From the NCBI GenBank assembly GCA_963803495.1, contig CAWDMP010000002.1, positions 4,960,001 through 5,024,000 of the forward strand: DNA of 64,000 nt. The letters run 5' to 3'. The notes under the pieces were generated by a model. That model did no database searches, was not told the origin of the DNA, and saw only the letters and a list, made by a program, of their open reading frames with translations. Origin of the DNA: Persicitalea sp963803495 (GTDB lineage: Bacteria > Bacteroidota > Bacteroidia > Cytophagales > Spirosomataceae). The position numbers and the translations under genes are program-made. Of the stretch, positions 24,585-32,820 are shown piece after piece; position 1 is the first letter of the stretch, and every line of letters starts with the position of its first letter.

Positions 24585-25832
24585 TTACTCCATCATACAA
24601 GCACCCACTGTCACGTTCGAAGTTTCGTCGATCAGGATAGCGGCACCATTGGCGCGGTTTTTCAGGTAGGGGTCGTACGCGATCGGATTGGCCGTGCGAA
24701 GTACCACCCGGGCCACGTCGTTGAGTTTGAGGCTTTCGACGTCCTCTATTTGTTCGTAGGTATTGATGTCGACCCGGTAATCTATGCTCCGAACCGAACA
24801 ACGGGTACGGCTGGTTCCGTGCTGCAGACTAAATTTACCCCCTACTTTGAGCGCCTTGCGGTCGTCCATCCAGCATACCAGCGTTTCCAAATCCTGGCTC
24901 AGTACGGGAGGTTGGTTGTCGGCGGTAGTCAGCAAATCGCCCCGGCTGATGTCGACATCGCTGCTGAGCAATAGTGTCACCGATTGCGAAGCAAGCGCTT
25001 GCTCGACCTCCTTGCCGCCCAATTCGATCTTTTCAATGGTAGAAGTTTGTTCCGAAGGGTACACGGTAATGCGGTCGCCCTCGCGGAAGGTACCACTTTG
25101 TACTCGACCGGCGTAGCCACGGTAGTCATGGTAGTCGTCAGTCTGGGGCCGAATTACGTATTGTACCGAAAAGCGCCCGTCCGTCAGGTTCTGGTCGCTG
25201 AGTACGTTGACGTTTTCTAAGTACCGATAGCATGGTCTCACCCGCGTACCAAGGCATATTCGGAGAGTACACGGCCACATTGTCGCCATTCAGTGCACTC
25301 ACCGGTACAATCGTCAGATCCTTGATCTGCAACTTGTTGGCCAACTCCTGGTAGGTCTTGGCGATTTCCAGAAAGCGATCTTCCGAATAGTCTACCAAAT
25401 CCATCTTGTTTACGGCCACCACCACGTGCGGAATCCCGAGCATGGAGGCAATTAGCGAATGGCGGCGGGTCTGCTCGGCCACACCCTGGCGGGCGTCGAC
25501 CAAAATAATGGCCAGGTCGGCGTTGGAAGCACCCGTCACCATGTTGCGCGTGTACTGGATGTGGCCCGGCGCGTCGATGCTGATGAACTTCCGCTTCGGT
25601 GTCTGGAAGTACTTGTAGGCCACGTCGATCGTGATGCCCTGTTCCCGCTCGGAGCGCAGGCCGTCGGTCAGGAGTGCGAGGTCGATCTCGCCGTCGTTGC
25701 GGCTTTTGCTGGCTTTCTCGATGGCTTCCATCTGATCGGCCAGGATGTTCTTGGTATCGAAAAGCAGCCGACCGATGAGGGTACTCTTGCCATCATCGAC
25801 GGAACCGGCGGTAATAAATCGAAGAAATCCAT
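24585..25832 (-). pseudogene. cysN: Sulfate adenylyltransferase subunit 1 (CysN), two apparent frameshifts
   Basis: CysN is the GTPase subunit of ATP sulfurylase. The ATG at 25832 opens the family start; one missing base near 25822-25826 shifts into the P-loop (GSVDDGKST). The frame then holds DAPGHIQYTRNM (G3) and NKMDLVD (G4), until an extra base near 25230 shifts it again within METML-SYLENVNVLSDQ. After both corrections the gene encodes 415 residues, the normal CysN length, without a fused CysC kinase. It lies 80 bp downstream of cysD. The cancelling indels suggest sequence error; the enzyme is needed for the otherwise intact pathway. Confidence 0.85.
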
Positions 25833-25912
25833 TATTTGATTGAGTTGTATTAAATATTATAATTTCGTGAAGTCAACTATTGAATTTGGTATTCTTCAAC
25901 TTTCAACAAAAT

Positions 25913-26854
25913 TCAGAAATATCCGCCCTTTTTCCGGTCTTCCATGGCGGCTTCGGTTTGCTGGTCGTCGATGCGGGTTTCGCCACGCTCGCTGATTCGC
26001 GAGACGGTGATTTCAGCCACCACTTCGTCGAGGGTACTCGCGTCGGACTCCACGGCGGCGGTACAGGTCATGTCGCCCACGGTGCGAAATCGAACCCGGC
26101 GCGTGACGATTTGGTCGTTGGCATCAGGCTGGATGACCGGCGTGTTGTTCAGGAGCCTTCCGTCGCGCAGGATACACTCGCGGTCGTGGGCGAAATAGAT
26201 GCTTGGTAGCGTGATGTTTTCGCGCCTGATGTAGGACCAAACGTCGAGCTCCGTCCAGTTCGAAATTGGAAAAGCGCGTACGTTTTCGCCTTTGTGAATT
26301 TTCCCGTTGAACAGGTTCCAAAGTTCGGGACGTTGCCGCTTAGGGTCCCATTGCCCAAATTCGTCCCGGAAAGAAAAGATCCGCTCTTTGGCGCGGGCTT
26401 TTTCTTCGTCGCGCCGCGCGCCGCCGATGCAGGCATCGAACTCAAACTCCTCAATCGTATCCAGCAACGTAAAGGTTTGCAGCCAGTTGCGGCTGGCATT
26501 CTTACCCGTCGGCTCCTGCAACCCTTTGGCCTTGATGGTGTCTTCCACATAGCGCACCACCAGTTTGGCACCGATCTCCTCGGCTAGCTCGTCCCGGTAC
26601 TTGATGGCTTCCTCAAAGTTATGGCCCGTATCAACATGTACCAGCGTGAACGGAATCTTGGCCGGAGCAAAAGCCTTCTGGGCGAGGCGTACCAGCGTAA
26701 TTGAATCTTTACCACCAGAGAACAATAGCGCCGGCCGTTCAAATTGACCAGCCACTTCCCGCATGATATAGATCGCCTCTGCTTCGAGTTGGTCGAGGTA
26801 GTTAAGGTTTTGGACTTTGGATTCTTGACGCTTGACGTTTGACTGAGTACTCAT
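25913..26854 (-). CDS. cysD: Sulfate adenylyltransferase subunit 2
   Basis: 313 residues. It has the PP-loop SGGKDS (in LLFSGGKDSITLVRL) that binds ATP, HVDTGHNF, and the conserved GGARRDEEKARAKERIFSFR segment. With CysN it makes APS from sulfate and ATP. The first 15 or so codons (VKRQESKVQN) are made of the window's degenerate heptamer repeat, so the family-typical protein begins around LNYLDQLEAEAIYI; the N-terminal extension is probably a by-product of the repeat. Another start is not available closer to that point. Confidence 0.93.
   Translation of the reverse strand: MSTQSNVKRQESKVQNLNYLDQLEAEAIYIMREVAGQFERPALLFSGGKDSITLVRLAQKAFAPAKIPFTLVHVDTGHNFEEAIKYRDELAEEIGAKLVVRYVEDTIKAKGLQEPTGKNASRNWLQTFTLLDTIEEFEFDACIGGARRDEEKARAKERIFSFRDEFGQWDPKRQRPELWNLFNGKIHKGENVRAFPISNWTELDVWSYIRRENITLPSIYFAHDRECILRDGRLLNNTPVIQPDANDQIVTRRVRFRTVGDMTCTAAVESDASTLDEVVAEITVSRISERGETRIDDQQTEAAMEDRKKGGYF
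26811..26845. repeat. Degenerate heptamer array inside the cysD 5' end
   Basis: Five units in register (ttggact, ttggatt, cttgacg, cttgacg, tttgact) overlap codons 4-15 of cysD. Confidence 0.75.
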
Positions 26855-26930
26855 ACTTGTTTTGAAAAAATGACTTCTGAGATAGTTTGTCTCGAAAACT
26901 TATGGCCTTTGGCTGAAAGTCATCATGACC

Positions 26931-27644
26931 TCATTTCGCATGCAAACCACATTCTTTTTTACTTTCATCCTCCCACCACCAGCGGCCAGCCCGGAAGTCC
27001 TCGCCGGGCGCGATGGCGCGGGTGCAGGGCGCGCAACCGATGCTGACAAAGCCTTGATCGTGCAGTTGGTTGTAGGGTACCTCGTTTGCTTTTACGTAAT
27101 CCTGCACTTTGCCAAAACTCCACGGCAACAGTGGATGAAACTTGAACAGGTCGTGGGCGTCATCGCGCTCGATCGCCCGCATTTCCTGCCGATTGCCCGA
27201 CTGCTCGGCGCGGATGCCCGTCACCCAGATTTTGACACCTTCCAGCGCCCGATTTAGCGGTTCTACTTTTCGAATAAAACAACACTCTTTTCGGTTTTCG
27301 ACCGAGTCGTAGAAACTGTAAGGTCCTTTCTGATTCAAGAGGTTTTCGACGCTGTCGTGCCGGGGAAATAGTACTTCCAATTTGGTATCGTAGCGGCGGT
27401 TGGTGCGCTGCAACGTCTTGTAAGTTTCTTCAAACAACCGCCCCGTATCCAGCGTAAAAATTCTGATGGGTAGGTCATTTTTGAGTATCAAGTCCGTTAT
27501 AACCTGATCTTCATAGCCCAGGCTACTGGAAAATGCCACCTGTCCGGGGAATAATTCAGTAAAAAGTCGTAGGGCCTCGACCTCAGATTTGCCAGCGATC
27601 TGCCTTAGCAGTGAATCGGTGGTATGGGTTTCGGTAATGGTCAT
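26931..27644 (-). CDS. cysH: Phosphoadenylyl/adenylyl-sulfate reductase
   Basis: 237 residues of the CysH family. It has FSSSLGYEDQVITDLI at the start, TLDTGRLFEETY, and the cysteine pairs KECCFIRK and IGCAPCTRA that bind a 4Fe-4S cluster, plus the catalytic ECGLH near the C-terminus. The cluster-binding type prefers APS, which fits the absence of a cysC kinase gene. It reduces APS to sulfite with thioredoxin. The toxin gene upstream ends 12 bp before its start. Confidence 0.92.
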   Translation of the reverse strand: MTITETHTTDSLLRQIAGKSEVEALRLFTELFPGQVAFSSSLGYEDQVITDLILKNDLPIRIFTLDTGRLFEETYKTLQRTNRRYDTKLEVLFPRHDSVENLLNQKGPYSFYDSVENRKECCFIRKVEPLNRALEGVKIWVTGIRAEQSGNRQEMRAIERDDAHDLFKFHPLLPWSFGKVQDYVKANEVPYNQLHDQGFVSIGCAPCTRAIAPGEDFRAGRWWWEDESKKECGLHAK

Positions 27645-27656
27645 GTTTTTATTTGT

Positions 27657-28115
27657 TTATTCACCTACCTCATTCAACGCGTATTCAATAAGCCTTTTAC
27701 TAATTCTGAAATCGGTAGTTAATAATTTATCAATCTCGTTGCTCAAGGAATCAACAAAACCAAGTTTCTTGGCTTTCACTAACAAGCCCAAAGTTTCCGT
27801 AATTTTGAAACCGAGTTCAATAGCCGTCTTACGCGCTTTCAAGTCATCTAGTACGACGGTGCAGTCTTTAATTTCCCAAGCCAACGACAACGCGGTGGCT
27901 TCTCCTTCGTCCACCATGCTGGCAAATATTTCGTAAAGCTCACGACTTTGACAATCTCGTATCTCAATCCAATCGGGTAAATCGTCACCGTATTCTTCGC
28001 GTACTTTTCCCGTGACAATTACCTTTCTAAAAAGTTGATTCAGTATATGCAATCGGTCAATTTTTTGGAGTAAAATCAGACAGCTTGTATCAGTGAGTAC
28101 ACATTTCTCACGCAT
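27657..28115 (-). CDS. PIN-domain toxin (DUF3368 type)
   Basis: 152 residues from ATG 28115. LTDTSCLILLQKI gives the first acidic residue, MVDEGEATALSLAWE the middle one, and VVLDDLKARKTA the last pair, making a PIN-type Mg2+-dependent RNase site. DUF3368 proteins are the usual partners of UPF0175 antitoxins. Its start overlaps the antitoxin gene by 8 bp, as in translationally coupled modules. The frame is open further upstream, but that would run deep into the antitoxin. It sits inside the sulfur cluster just before cysH. Confidence 0.85.
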   Translation of the reverse strand: MREKCVLTDTSCLILLQKIDRLHILNQLFRKVIVTGKVREEYGDDLPDWIEIRDCQSRELYEIFASMVDEGEATALSLAWEIKDCTVVLDDLKARKTAIELGFKITETLGLLVKAKKLGFVDSLSNEIDKLLTTDFRISKRLIEYALNEVGE

Positions 28116-28335
28116 TCTGAATGTCTCTTTCCAACCCTTCGATTGAATCGCCAAAAAGGCTGAATCCATACTTTCCCATCAATTCTATAAAAGCTCGTTT
28201 GCTTATACCGGCAATGTCGGCAGCCTGGCCCAGCGTTACTTTTCGACGTTCGTAGAGATTGCCTGCCAATAGCATTTTTGCTTCAAACTCTTCTATTTGC
28301 AGCGAGTCAGGTAAGCTTATGGTGAAATGTTTCAT
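28108..28335 (-). CDS. UPF0175-family antitoxin
   Basis: 75 residues. KMLLAGNLYERRKVTLGQAADIAGISKRAFIELMGKYG is the conserved UPF0175 region, a short helix-turn-helix-like segment; the tail would bind the PIN toxin encoded next. Both genes lie between metZ and cysH on the same strand, so the module could be expressed from the sulfur-cluster promoter as well as its own. Confidence 0.87.
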   Translation of the reverse strand: MKHFTISLPDSLQIEEFEAKMLLAGNLYERRKVTLGQAADIAGISKRAFIELMGKYGFSLFGDSIEGLERDIQNA

Positions 28336-28410
28336 TAGTCGTTTTTTTAAAGAAAGTTAATTTACAACTTGACAACAATTCAGATAAGTTAAAATGTTGC
28401 CATTCCCACG

Positions 28411-29574
28411 CTACACCCTGGCCGCCTGAGTGAAATCTTCAATCAAATCCTCCACGGCCTCCAACCCCACCGAAATGCGGATCAGTCCCTCTGTGATGCC
28501 CAGGTTTGCTTTCTCTTCCGGTTTCAACTTGGAGTGCGTCGTCGTATAAGGATTCGTGACGATGGTCCGCGTGTCGCCCAGATTGGACGAGAGTGACGGA
28601 ATTTGCAATGCTTTCATAAAAGTGCAAACCCGCTCGAAGCCACCTTCCAGGTCGATGGTAACGATGGCACCACCCGCACTCATTTGCTGCTTCGCCATCT
28701 CATGTTGGGGATGCGACGCCAGGAATGGGTAGTTCACTTGCTTTATTTCAGGTAGCTGCTCCAGTGCATCGGCCAACCGCATCGCGTTGGCGCAGTGCTT
28801 TTCCATTCGCAAGTCCAGCGTTTCCAGACTTTTGGAAAGTACCCAGGCGTTGAACGGCGACATCGACGGACCCGTCTGCCGGCAAAAAAACTTCAAGGGC
28901 TTGATATGCTCCTTGGTACCTACTACCACGCCCCCCAGCACGCGGCCCTGACCTTCCATGAATTTTGTGGCCGAATGCACCACCAGGTGCGCCCCGAACT
29001 CAGCGGGGTTTTGCAGGGCAGGCGTCGCAAAACAGTTATCGACGTTGAAGATCAAATCGTGCTTCTTGCTTAACCGACCGATCATAGCCAGGTCGACTAG
29101 TTCCAGGCCTGGGTTCGAGGGCGTTTCTACATATACCATCCGGGTGTTGGGCTGCACGGCAGCCTCCCAGTCAGCCTCGGGCGCCGAAGCGTCGAGGTAG
29201 GTGTGGGTAATATTCCATTTACTCAAAATCTGGGTTATGATTTGGTGCGCCGAGCCGAACAGCGCCCGGCTGGCGATGAGATGATCGCCTGCTTGCAGGC
29301 TGGCCGCAAAACTGGCAAACACCGCCGCCATACCCGTGGCTGTGGCAACGCCGTCTTCGCAATCTTCCAACATGCATACCTTGTCCACAAACTCCTGCAC
29401 GCTGGGGTTCGAGAACCGGCTGTACAGGTTTCCCTGTTCGGTTTCGTCGAAAAGCGCTTTGCCCTGCTCGGCGGTTTCGAAGGTGAAACTGCTGGTCAGA
29501 AACAGGGGCGTGGAGTGCTCCTGGTATTGCGTCTGCGCCGTTTGAGTGCGTATGGCTTTGGTTTGTTTTTTCAC
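28411..29574 (-). CDS. metZ: O-succinylhomoserine sulfhydrylase (Cys/Met PLP enzyme)
   Basis: 387 residues from GTG 29574 (encodes the start of MKKQTKAIRTQTAQTQ); the frame is open much further, but the extra N-terminal part is not enzyme-like and runs into the TauE gene. PLP-binding features are HSATKFMEGQGRVLGG with the Schiff-base Lys, YSRFSNPSVQEF and ATATGMAAVFA. In a sulfide-producing cluster without a cystathionine pathway nearby, direct sulfhydrylation to homocysteine is the likely role. O-acetylhomoserine use cannot be excluded. Confidence 0.88.
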   Translation of the reverse strand: MKKQTKAIRTQTAQTQYQEHSTPLFLTSSFTFETAEQGKALFDETEQGNLYSRFSNPSVQEFVDKVCMLEDCEDGVATATGMAAVFASFAASLQAGDHLIASRALFGSAHQIITQILSKWNITHTYLDASAPEADWEAAVQPNTRMVYVETPSNPGLELVDLAMIGRLSKKHDLIFNVDNCFATPALQNPAEFGAHLVVHSATKFMEGQGRVLGGVVVGTKEHIKPLKFFCRQTGPSMSPFNAWVLSKSLETLDLRMEKHCANAMRLADALEQLPEIKQVNYPFLASHPQHEMAKQQMSAGGAIVTIDLEGGFERVCTFMKALQIPSLSSNLGDTRTIVTNPYTTTHSKLKPEEKANLGITEGLIRISVGLEAVEDLIEDFTQAARV

Positions 29575-29582
29575 TTTATAGA

Positions 29583-30767
29583 TCAATAATGGTTGAGAAT
29601 CACGGTATAAATAATTCTCAAACTTACCACAATTACCACGATTCCGACCAGGATCATCATCGTTTTTATGGGCAGCCGACGCGATAGGTTGGCCGCGATA
29701 GGCGCCGCCACCATACCGCCCAGAATGAGGCCCACGATCACCTGCCAGTGCGAAAAACCGATCAGCGTGATGAACGTGACCGAGCTCGCCAGCGAGACGA
29801 AAAATTCCGTCAGATTCACCGAGCCGATCGTGTACTTTGGATGCCGGCCCCGAGCGATGAGGGTCGATGATACGATCGGGCCCCAACCCCCGCCGCCGAT
29901 GGCGTCGAGCGAGCCACCCAGCATGGCCAGCCAGCCCACTTTGTTGAATGGCCGCTTCTCGATACGCTTTTTGAGCGCCTTTTTCAAAATCAAGACGCCC
30001 AGAATCAGGGTATAAACCGCGACGATGGGTTTGATGATATAGATGTACTCCTCCAGAGCGGTGAGCGCGTAAGCGCCCAAAATGGCCCCAATGATACCGG
30101 GAATGAGCAGCGTTTTGAAAAGTTTGCTATTGACGTTGCCGAATTTCAGGTGCATGTAGCCCGACACGCCGCTGGTGAAAATTTCCGACGAGTGAACGCT
30201 GGCGCTCGCCACCGAGGGCGGCAGGCCCAGGGTGAGCAGGAAGGTCGTGGCGGTCACCCCGTAGGCCATACCCAGGGCGCCGTCGATCATTTGGGCCAGG
30301 AAGCCACCGATCAGATAGTAGAAAAAGTTTTCGTCTTCCAGCAGGCTGCCCCACACCAGGCCCAGGCGATCCAGACTGGCATAGCTCAGCAACAAGTGCC
30401 CGACAATCATCAGCGCCAATGCGGAAAAAATATTCAGGGCGATTTCGGTGCGGCTTCGTTGCCGCAGTACCACCTCTGAAAGTCGGCTCGATATTTTTCT
30501 AAAGGCAGAAAGTGAGTTTGTACTATTCTCAGGAAGGGTAAGAACTTCCTTTTGCGCTCCCCCTTTATAAACTGCATTGGCGAATACCGCATCCGACTCG
30601 GCCGGGAGGTCGGGCAGGAATACCGCATAGCCCTGCCTACGCGCCAAAATGGCCAGTCGACGGTCCTCCACCGGATCACCCGTGGCAATCTTTACCGCAT
30701 TGAGCGGTTGCCAGTCGGTTTTGGCCGCTGTCGCTTCAATAGACGGGAAGGAGGAGGAGTGTTCCAA
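29583..30767 (-). CDS. TauE/SafE sulfite exporter family protein with MET8-like N-terminal extension
   Basis: 394 residues. From about residue 110 it is a TSUP/TauE-SafE transporter with seven or eight helices and the two duplicated halves (GGFLAQMIDGALGMAYGVTA and AMLGGSLDAIGGGGWGPIVS). The first 100 residues are cytoplasmic-like and unusual: NAVKIATGDPVEDRRLAILA, a following AVFANAVYKGG, and an AFRKISSRLSEVVLR helix resemble the second half of the precorrin-2 dehydrogenase (MET8/CysG-N) domain, but without its Rossmann GxGxxA start. It ends 8 bp before metZ. It may export sulfite or import sulfate/thiosulfate. The MET8-like reading is an inference by eye. Confidence 0.85.
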   Translation of the reverse strand: MEHSSSFPSIEATAAKTDWQPLNAVKIATGDPVEDRRLAILARRQGYAVFLPDLPAESDAVFANAVYKGGAQKEVLTLPENSTNSLSAFRKISSRLSEVVLRQRSRTEIALNIFSALALMIVGHLLLSYASLDRLGLVWGSLLEDENFFYYLIGGFLAQMIDGALGMAYGVTATTFLLTLGLPPSVASASVHSSEIFTSGVSGYMHLKFGNVNSKLFKTLLIPGIIGAILGAYALTALEEYIYIIKPIVAVYTLILGVLILKKALKKRIEKRPFNKVGWLAMLGGSLDAIGGGGWGPIVSSTLIARGRHPKYTIGSVNLTEFFVSLASSVTFITLIGFSHWQVIVGLILGGMVAAPIAANLSRRLPIKTMMILVGIVVIVVSLRIIYTVILNHY

Positions 30768-30815
30768 AAGTCTATTTAGTATAGTAGTTTAGTAGAGTAA
30801 AGAGCCAAAATAAAA

Positions 30816-30834
30816 GTGGCTCGGCGGGAGCCAC
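30816..30834 (-). terminator. Leader hairpin followed by a T-rich run
   Basis: The perfect 7-bp stem GTGGCTC/GAGCCAC around a 5-nt loop is followed on the minus strand by TTTTATTTT, 49 bp upstream of the TauE/SafE start. It looks like a terminator or attenuator in the leader of the sulfur cluster. Confidence 0.5.
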
Positions 30835-30979
30835 AGCACAAACCTACGATTCGGTTGTTAATTTTCCTAGAAATCCTTATCGCAATGTTTCCCTCGCCTG
30901 ATGCGTTTAATCAAGCTAAGTACCAACCCGGACCTCGAAGCTGTTGAATTTTCCCAACCCCTGGCTTGTGAATAAGTCG

Positions 30980-30987
30980 TAGTTTTG
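30980..30987 (+). promoter_or_regulatory. Bacteroidota -7 box (TAGTTTTG)
   Basis: An exact TAnnTTTG match lies 26 bp before the ATG of the thiolase gene. Confidence 0.5.
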
Positions 30988-31012
30988 AGAAAACCCACTA
31001 ATCTATAGTACC

Positions 31013-32194
31013 ATGCAAGAAGACGTATATATCGTATCTACCGCCCGCACACCCATCGGAAGTTTTGGCGGTACCCTGGCTGGCATCTCCGCTACCGAAC
31101 TAGGGGGGATCGCCATCAGAGGCGCAATTGAAAAAATAAAATTGGACCCTGCCTCCATTCAGGAAGTATACATGGGCAACGTGGTGTCGGCTAACCTGGG
31201 CCAGGCGCCAGCACGGCAAGCCGCCCTGGCGGGCGGTCTGGCCCACGAAACCGTTTGCACGACCGTGAACAAAGTCTGCGCGTCAAGTATGAAAGCGGCC
31301 GCGTTGGCCGCTCAGTCCATTCGGTTGGGCGAGGCAGATTTGATCGTGGCCGGCGGGATGGAAAGCATGTCCCAGATCCCCTTTTACCTGCCCAACGCCC
31401 GCTACGGCTATGGCTACGGGAATGGTGCCCTGGTCGATGGGCTGTCGCGCGATGGGCTCAGCGATGCCTACAACCATTCGGCGATGGGTACCTGCGGCGA
31501 TCGCACTGCCACCCAGCGCGAAATCAGCCGGGAACAGCAGGATGAGTACGCCATCCGCTCGTACCAGCGAAGCGCCGAGGCTACCGAGAAAGGGTACCTG
31601 AGCGCCGAGATCGTTCCGGTCGAGGTGCCTCAGCGCAAAGGCGAACCCGTTGTGATGACCGAAGACGAGGAATACAAACGGGTCAAATTTGACAAAATAC
31701 CGACGCTTCGGCCCGCCTTCTCGCCGGAAGGTACCGTCACGGCTGCCAACGCCTCCACGATCAACGACGGGGCGGTGGCGCTGGTACTGGCGAGTGGCAG
31801 CAAAGTAAAGGAGTTGAATCTGACGCCTTTGGCCAGGATCGTGGCCTGTGCCGACGCCGAGCAGGAGCCGATCTGGTTTACAACTACGCCCATTGCCGCA
31901 GCCCGCAAAGTACTGGAGCGCGCTAATTTGTCACTCGACGACATCGATTATTTCGAGATAAACGAGGCATTTTCGGTCGTGGTGCTGGCCTTTATGAAAG
32001 AGCTGGGCGTAAGTCCCGAGCGTACCAATGTCTTCGGCGGCGCGGTGTCGCTGGGCCACCCGCTTGGGGCATCCGGTGGGCGTATCATGGGTACCCTGGT
32101 CAACGTACTTCACCAGAAGAAGGCTCGCTACGGACTAGCGGCAATTTGCAACGGCGGGGGCGGCGCGTCGGCGGTGATTTTGGAGCGTATGTAA
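31013..32194 (+). CDS. Acetyl-CoA acetyltransferase (thiolase)
   Basis: 393 residues. All thiolase landmarks are present: nucleophilic Cys in NKVCASSMKAAALA, NEAFSVV, GHPLGASGGR with catalytic His, and CNGGGGAS with the second Cys. It condenses or cleaves acetyl-CoA units (acetoacetyl-CoA). No beta-oxidation gene is adjacent, so the direction is uncertain. It has its own promoter box. Confidence 0.93.
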   Translation: MQEDVYIVSTARTPIGSFGGTLAGISATELGGIAIRGAIEKIKLDPASIQEVYMGNVVSANLGQAPARQAALAGGLAHETVCTTVNKVCASSMKAAALAAQSIRLGEADLIVAGGMESMSQIPFYLPNARYGYGYGNGALVDGLSRDGLSDAYNHSAMGTCGDRTATQREISREQQDEYAIRSYQRSAEATEKGYLSAEIVPVEVPQRKGEPVVMTEDEEYKRVKFDKIPTLRPAFSPEGTVTAANASTINDGAVALVLASGSKVKELNLTPLARIVACADAEQEPIWFTTTPIAAARKVLERANLSLDDIDYFEINEAFSVVVLAFMKELGVSPERTNVFGGAVSLGHPLGASGGRIMGTLVNVLHQKKARYGLAAICNGGGGASAVILERM

Positions 32195-32206
32195 AAGCAC
32201 CTGGGC

Positions 32207-32722
32207 CTACTTGATCAATGTTTTCAAGCGATCGTAGAAGCCGGTACTTTTGAAAGTAAAGGTTTTGTGCAGGGTGTAGTTGCTGATAAAACTCCAACCC
32301 ATACCGAACAAGTAGCAGGCCATCTCATTGACATCCACTGCCTTGCGTGAGTAAGGGATGGTGAATTCATAAGATTGGAAGTACTTGTCGGAAATAAATA
32401 CAGCCAGACTGGCAAACAAATAAGTTACCAGATACGAGAACAACGCAACCATGACAAACTTCACCATTTCGCGGTTGGTCTGACTGCTTTTCCTCGCATC
32501 GAATGCGAATAACTTAGTCAGCACAAATCCTACGATTAAGCCGATACCGTAGGAAGGCAGAATAGATTGTTCGAAAGTAAGGTCAAACCAATCCTGAAGA
32601 AAACTACTGCTTACCAACTGGATGGCTGCTCCTGTGCCGGCAACTATGAAGTAAGCAATTAAATCCTTGCGGTTTAAGATTTTGCTCTTTGGCTCAGGTG
32701 CAACGGCAACGCTTTCTTTCAT
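32207..32722 (-). CDS. GtrA-family membrane protein
   Basis: 171 residues from ATG 32722 (MKESVAVAPEPKS); the frame is open to 32926, but that upstream part is not conserved-looking. Four helices are visible (YFIVAGTGAAIQLVSSSFL, ILPSYGIGLIVGFVLTKLF, FVMVALFSYLVTYLFASLAV, MACYLFGMGWSFISNY), as in GtrA proteins that flip or help transfer lipid-linked sugars. It is tail to tail with the thiolase gene and 98 bp downstream of the xylanase gene. Confidence 0.85.
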   Translation of the reverse strand: MKESVAVAPEPKSKILNRKDLIAYFIVAGTGAAIQLVSSSFLQDWFDLTFEQSILPSYGIGLIVGFVLTKLFAFDARKSSQTNREMVKFVMVALFSYLVTYLFASLAVFISDKYFQSYEFTIPYSRKAVDVNEMACYLFGMGWSFISNYTLHKTFTFKSTGFYDRLKTLIK

Positions 32723-32820
32723 GGGTCGTGGACTCGATTTTGGGCGCAATACTACCCATTTTTCCGGCTTTCTCCAATACTGAGGCGTGTTTTGACCTCT
32801 TTGAGGTACCGTACCGTGCC

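Noticed and set aside
28411..29886. Long N-terminal extension of metZ
   Set aside because: The first 104 codons overlap the TauE/SafE gene in another frame and are not enzyme-like; the GTG at 29574 gives the normal start.
30835..31000. SAM riboswitch upstream of the sulfur cluster
   Set aside because: The hairpin before TauE is suggestive, but neither the SAM-I nor the SAM-II conserved core was found on the minus strand.
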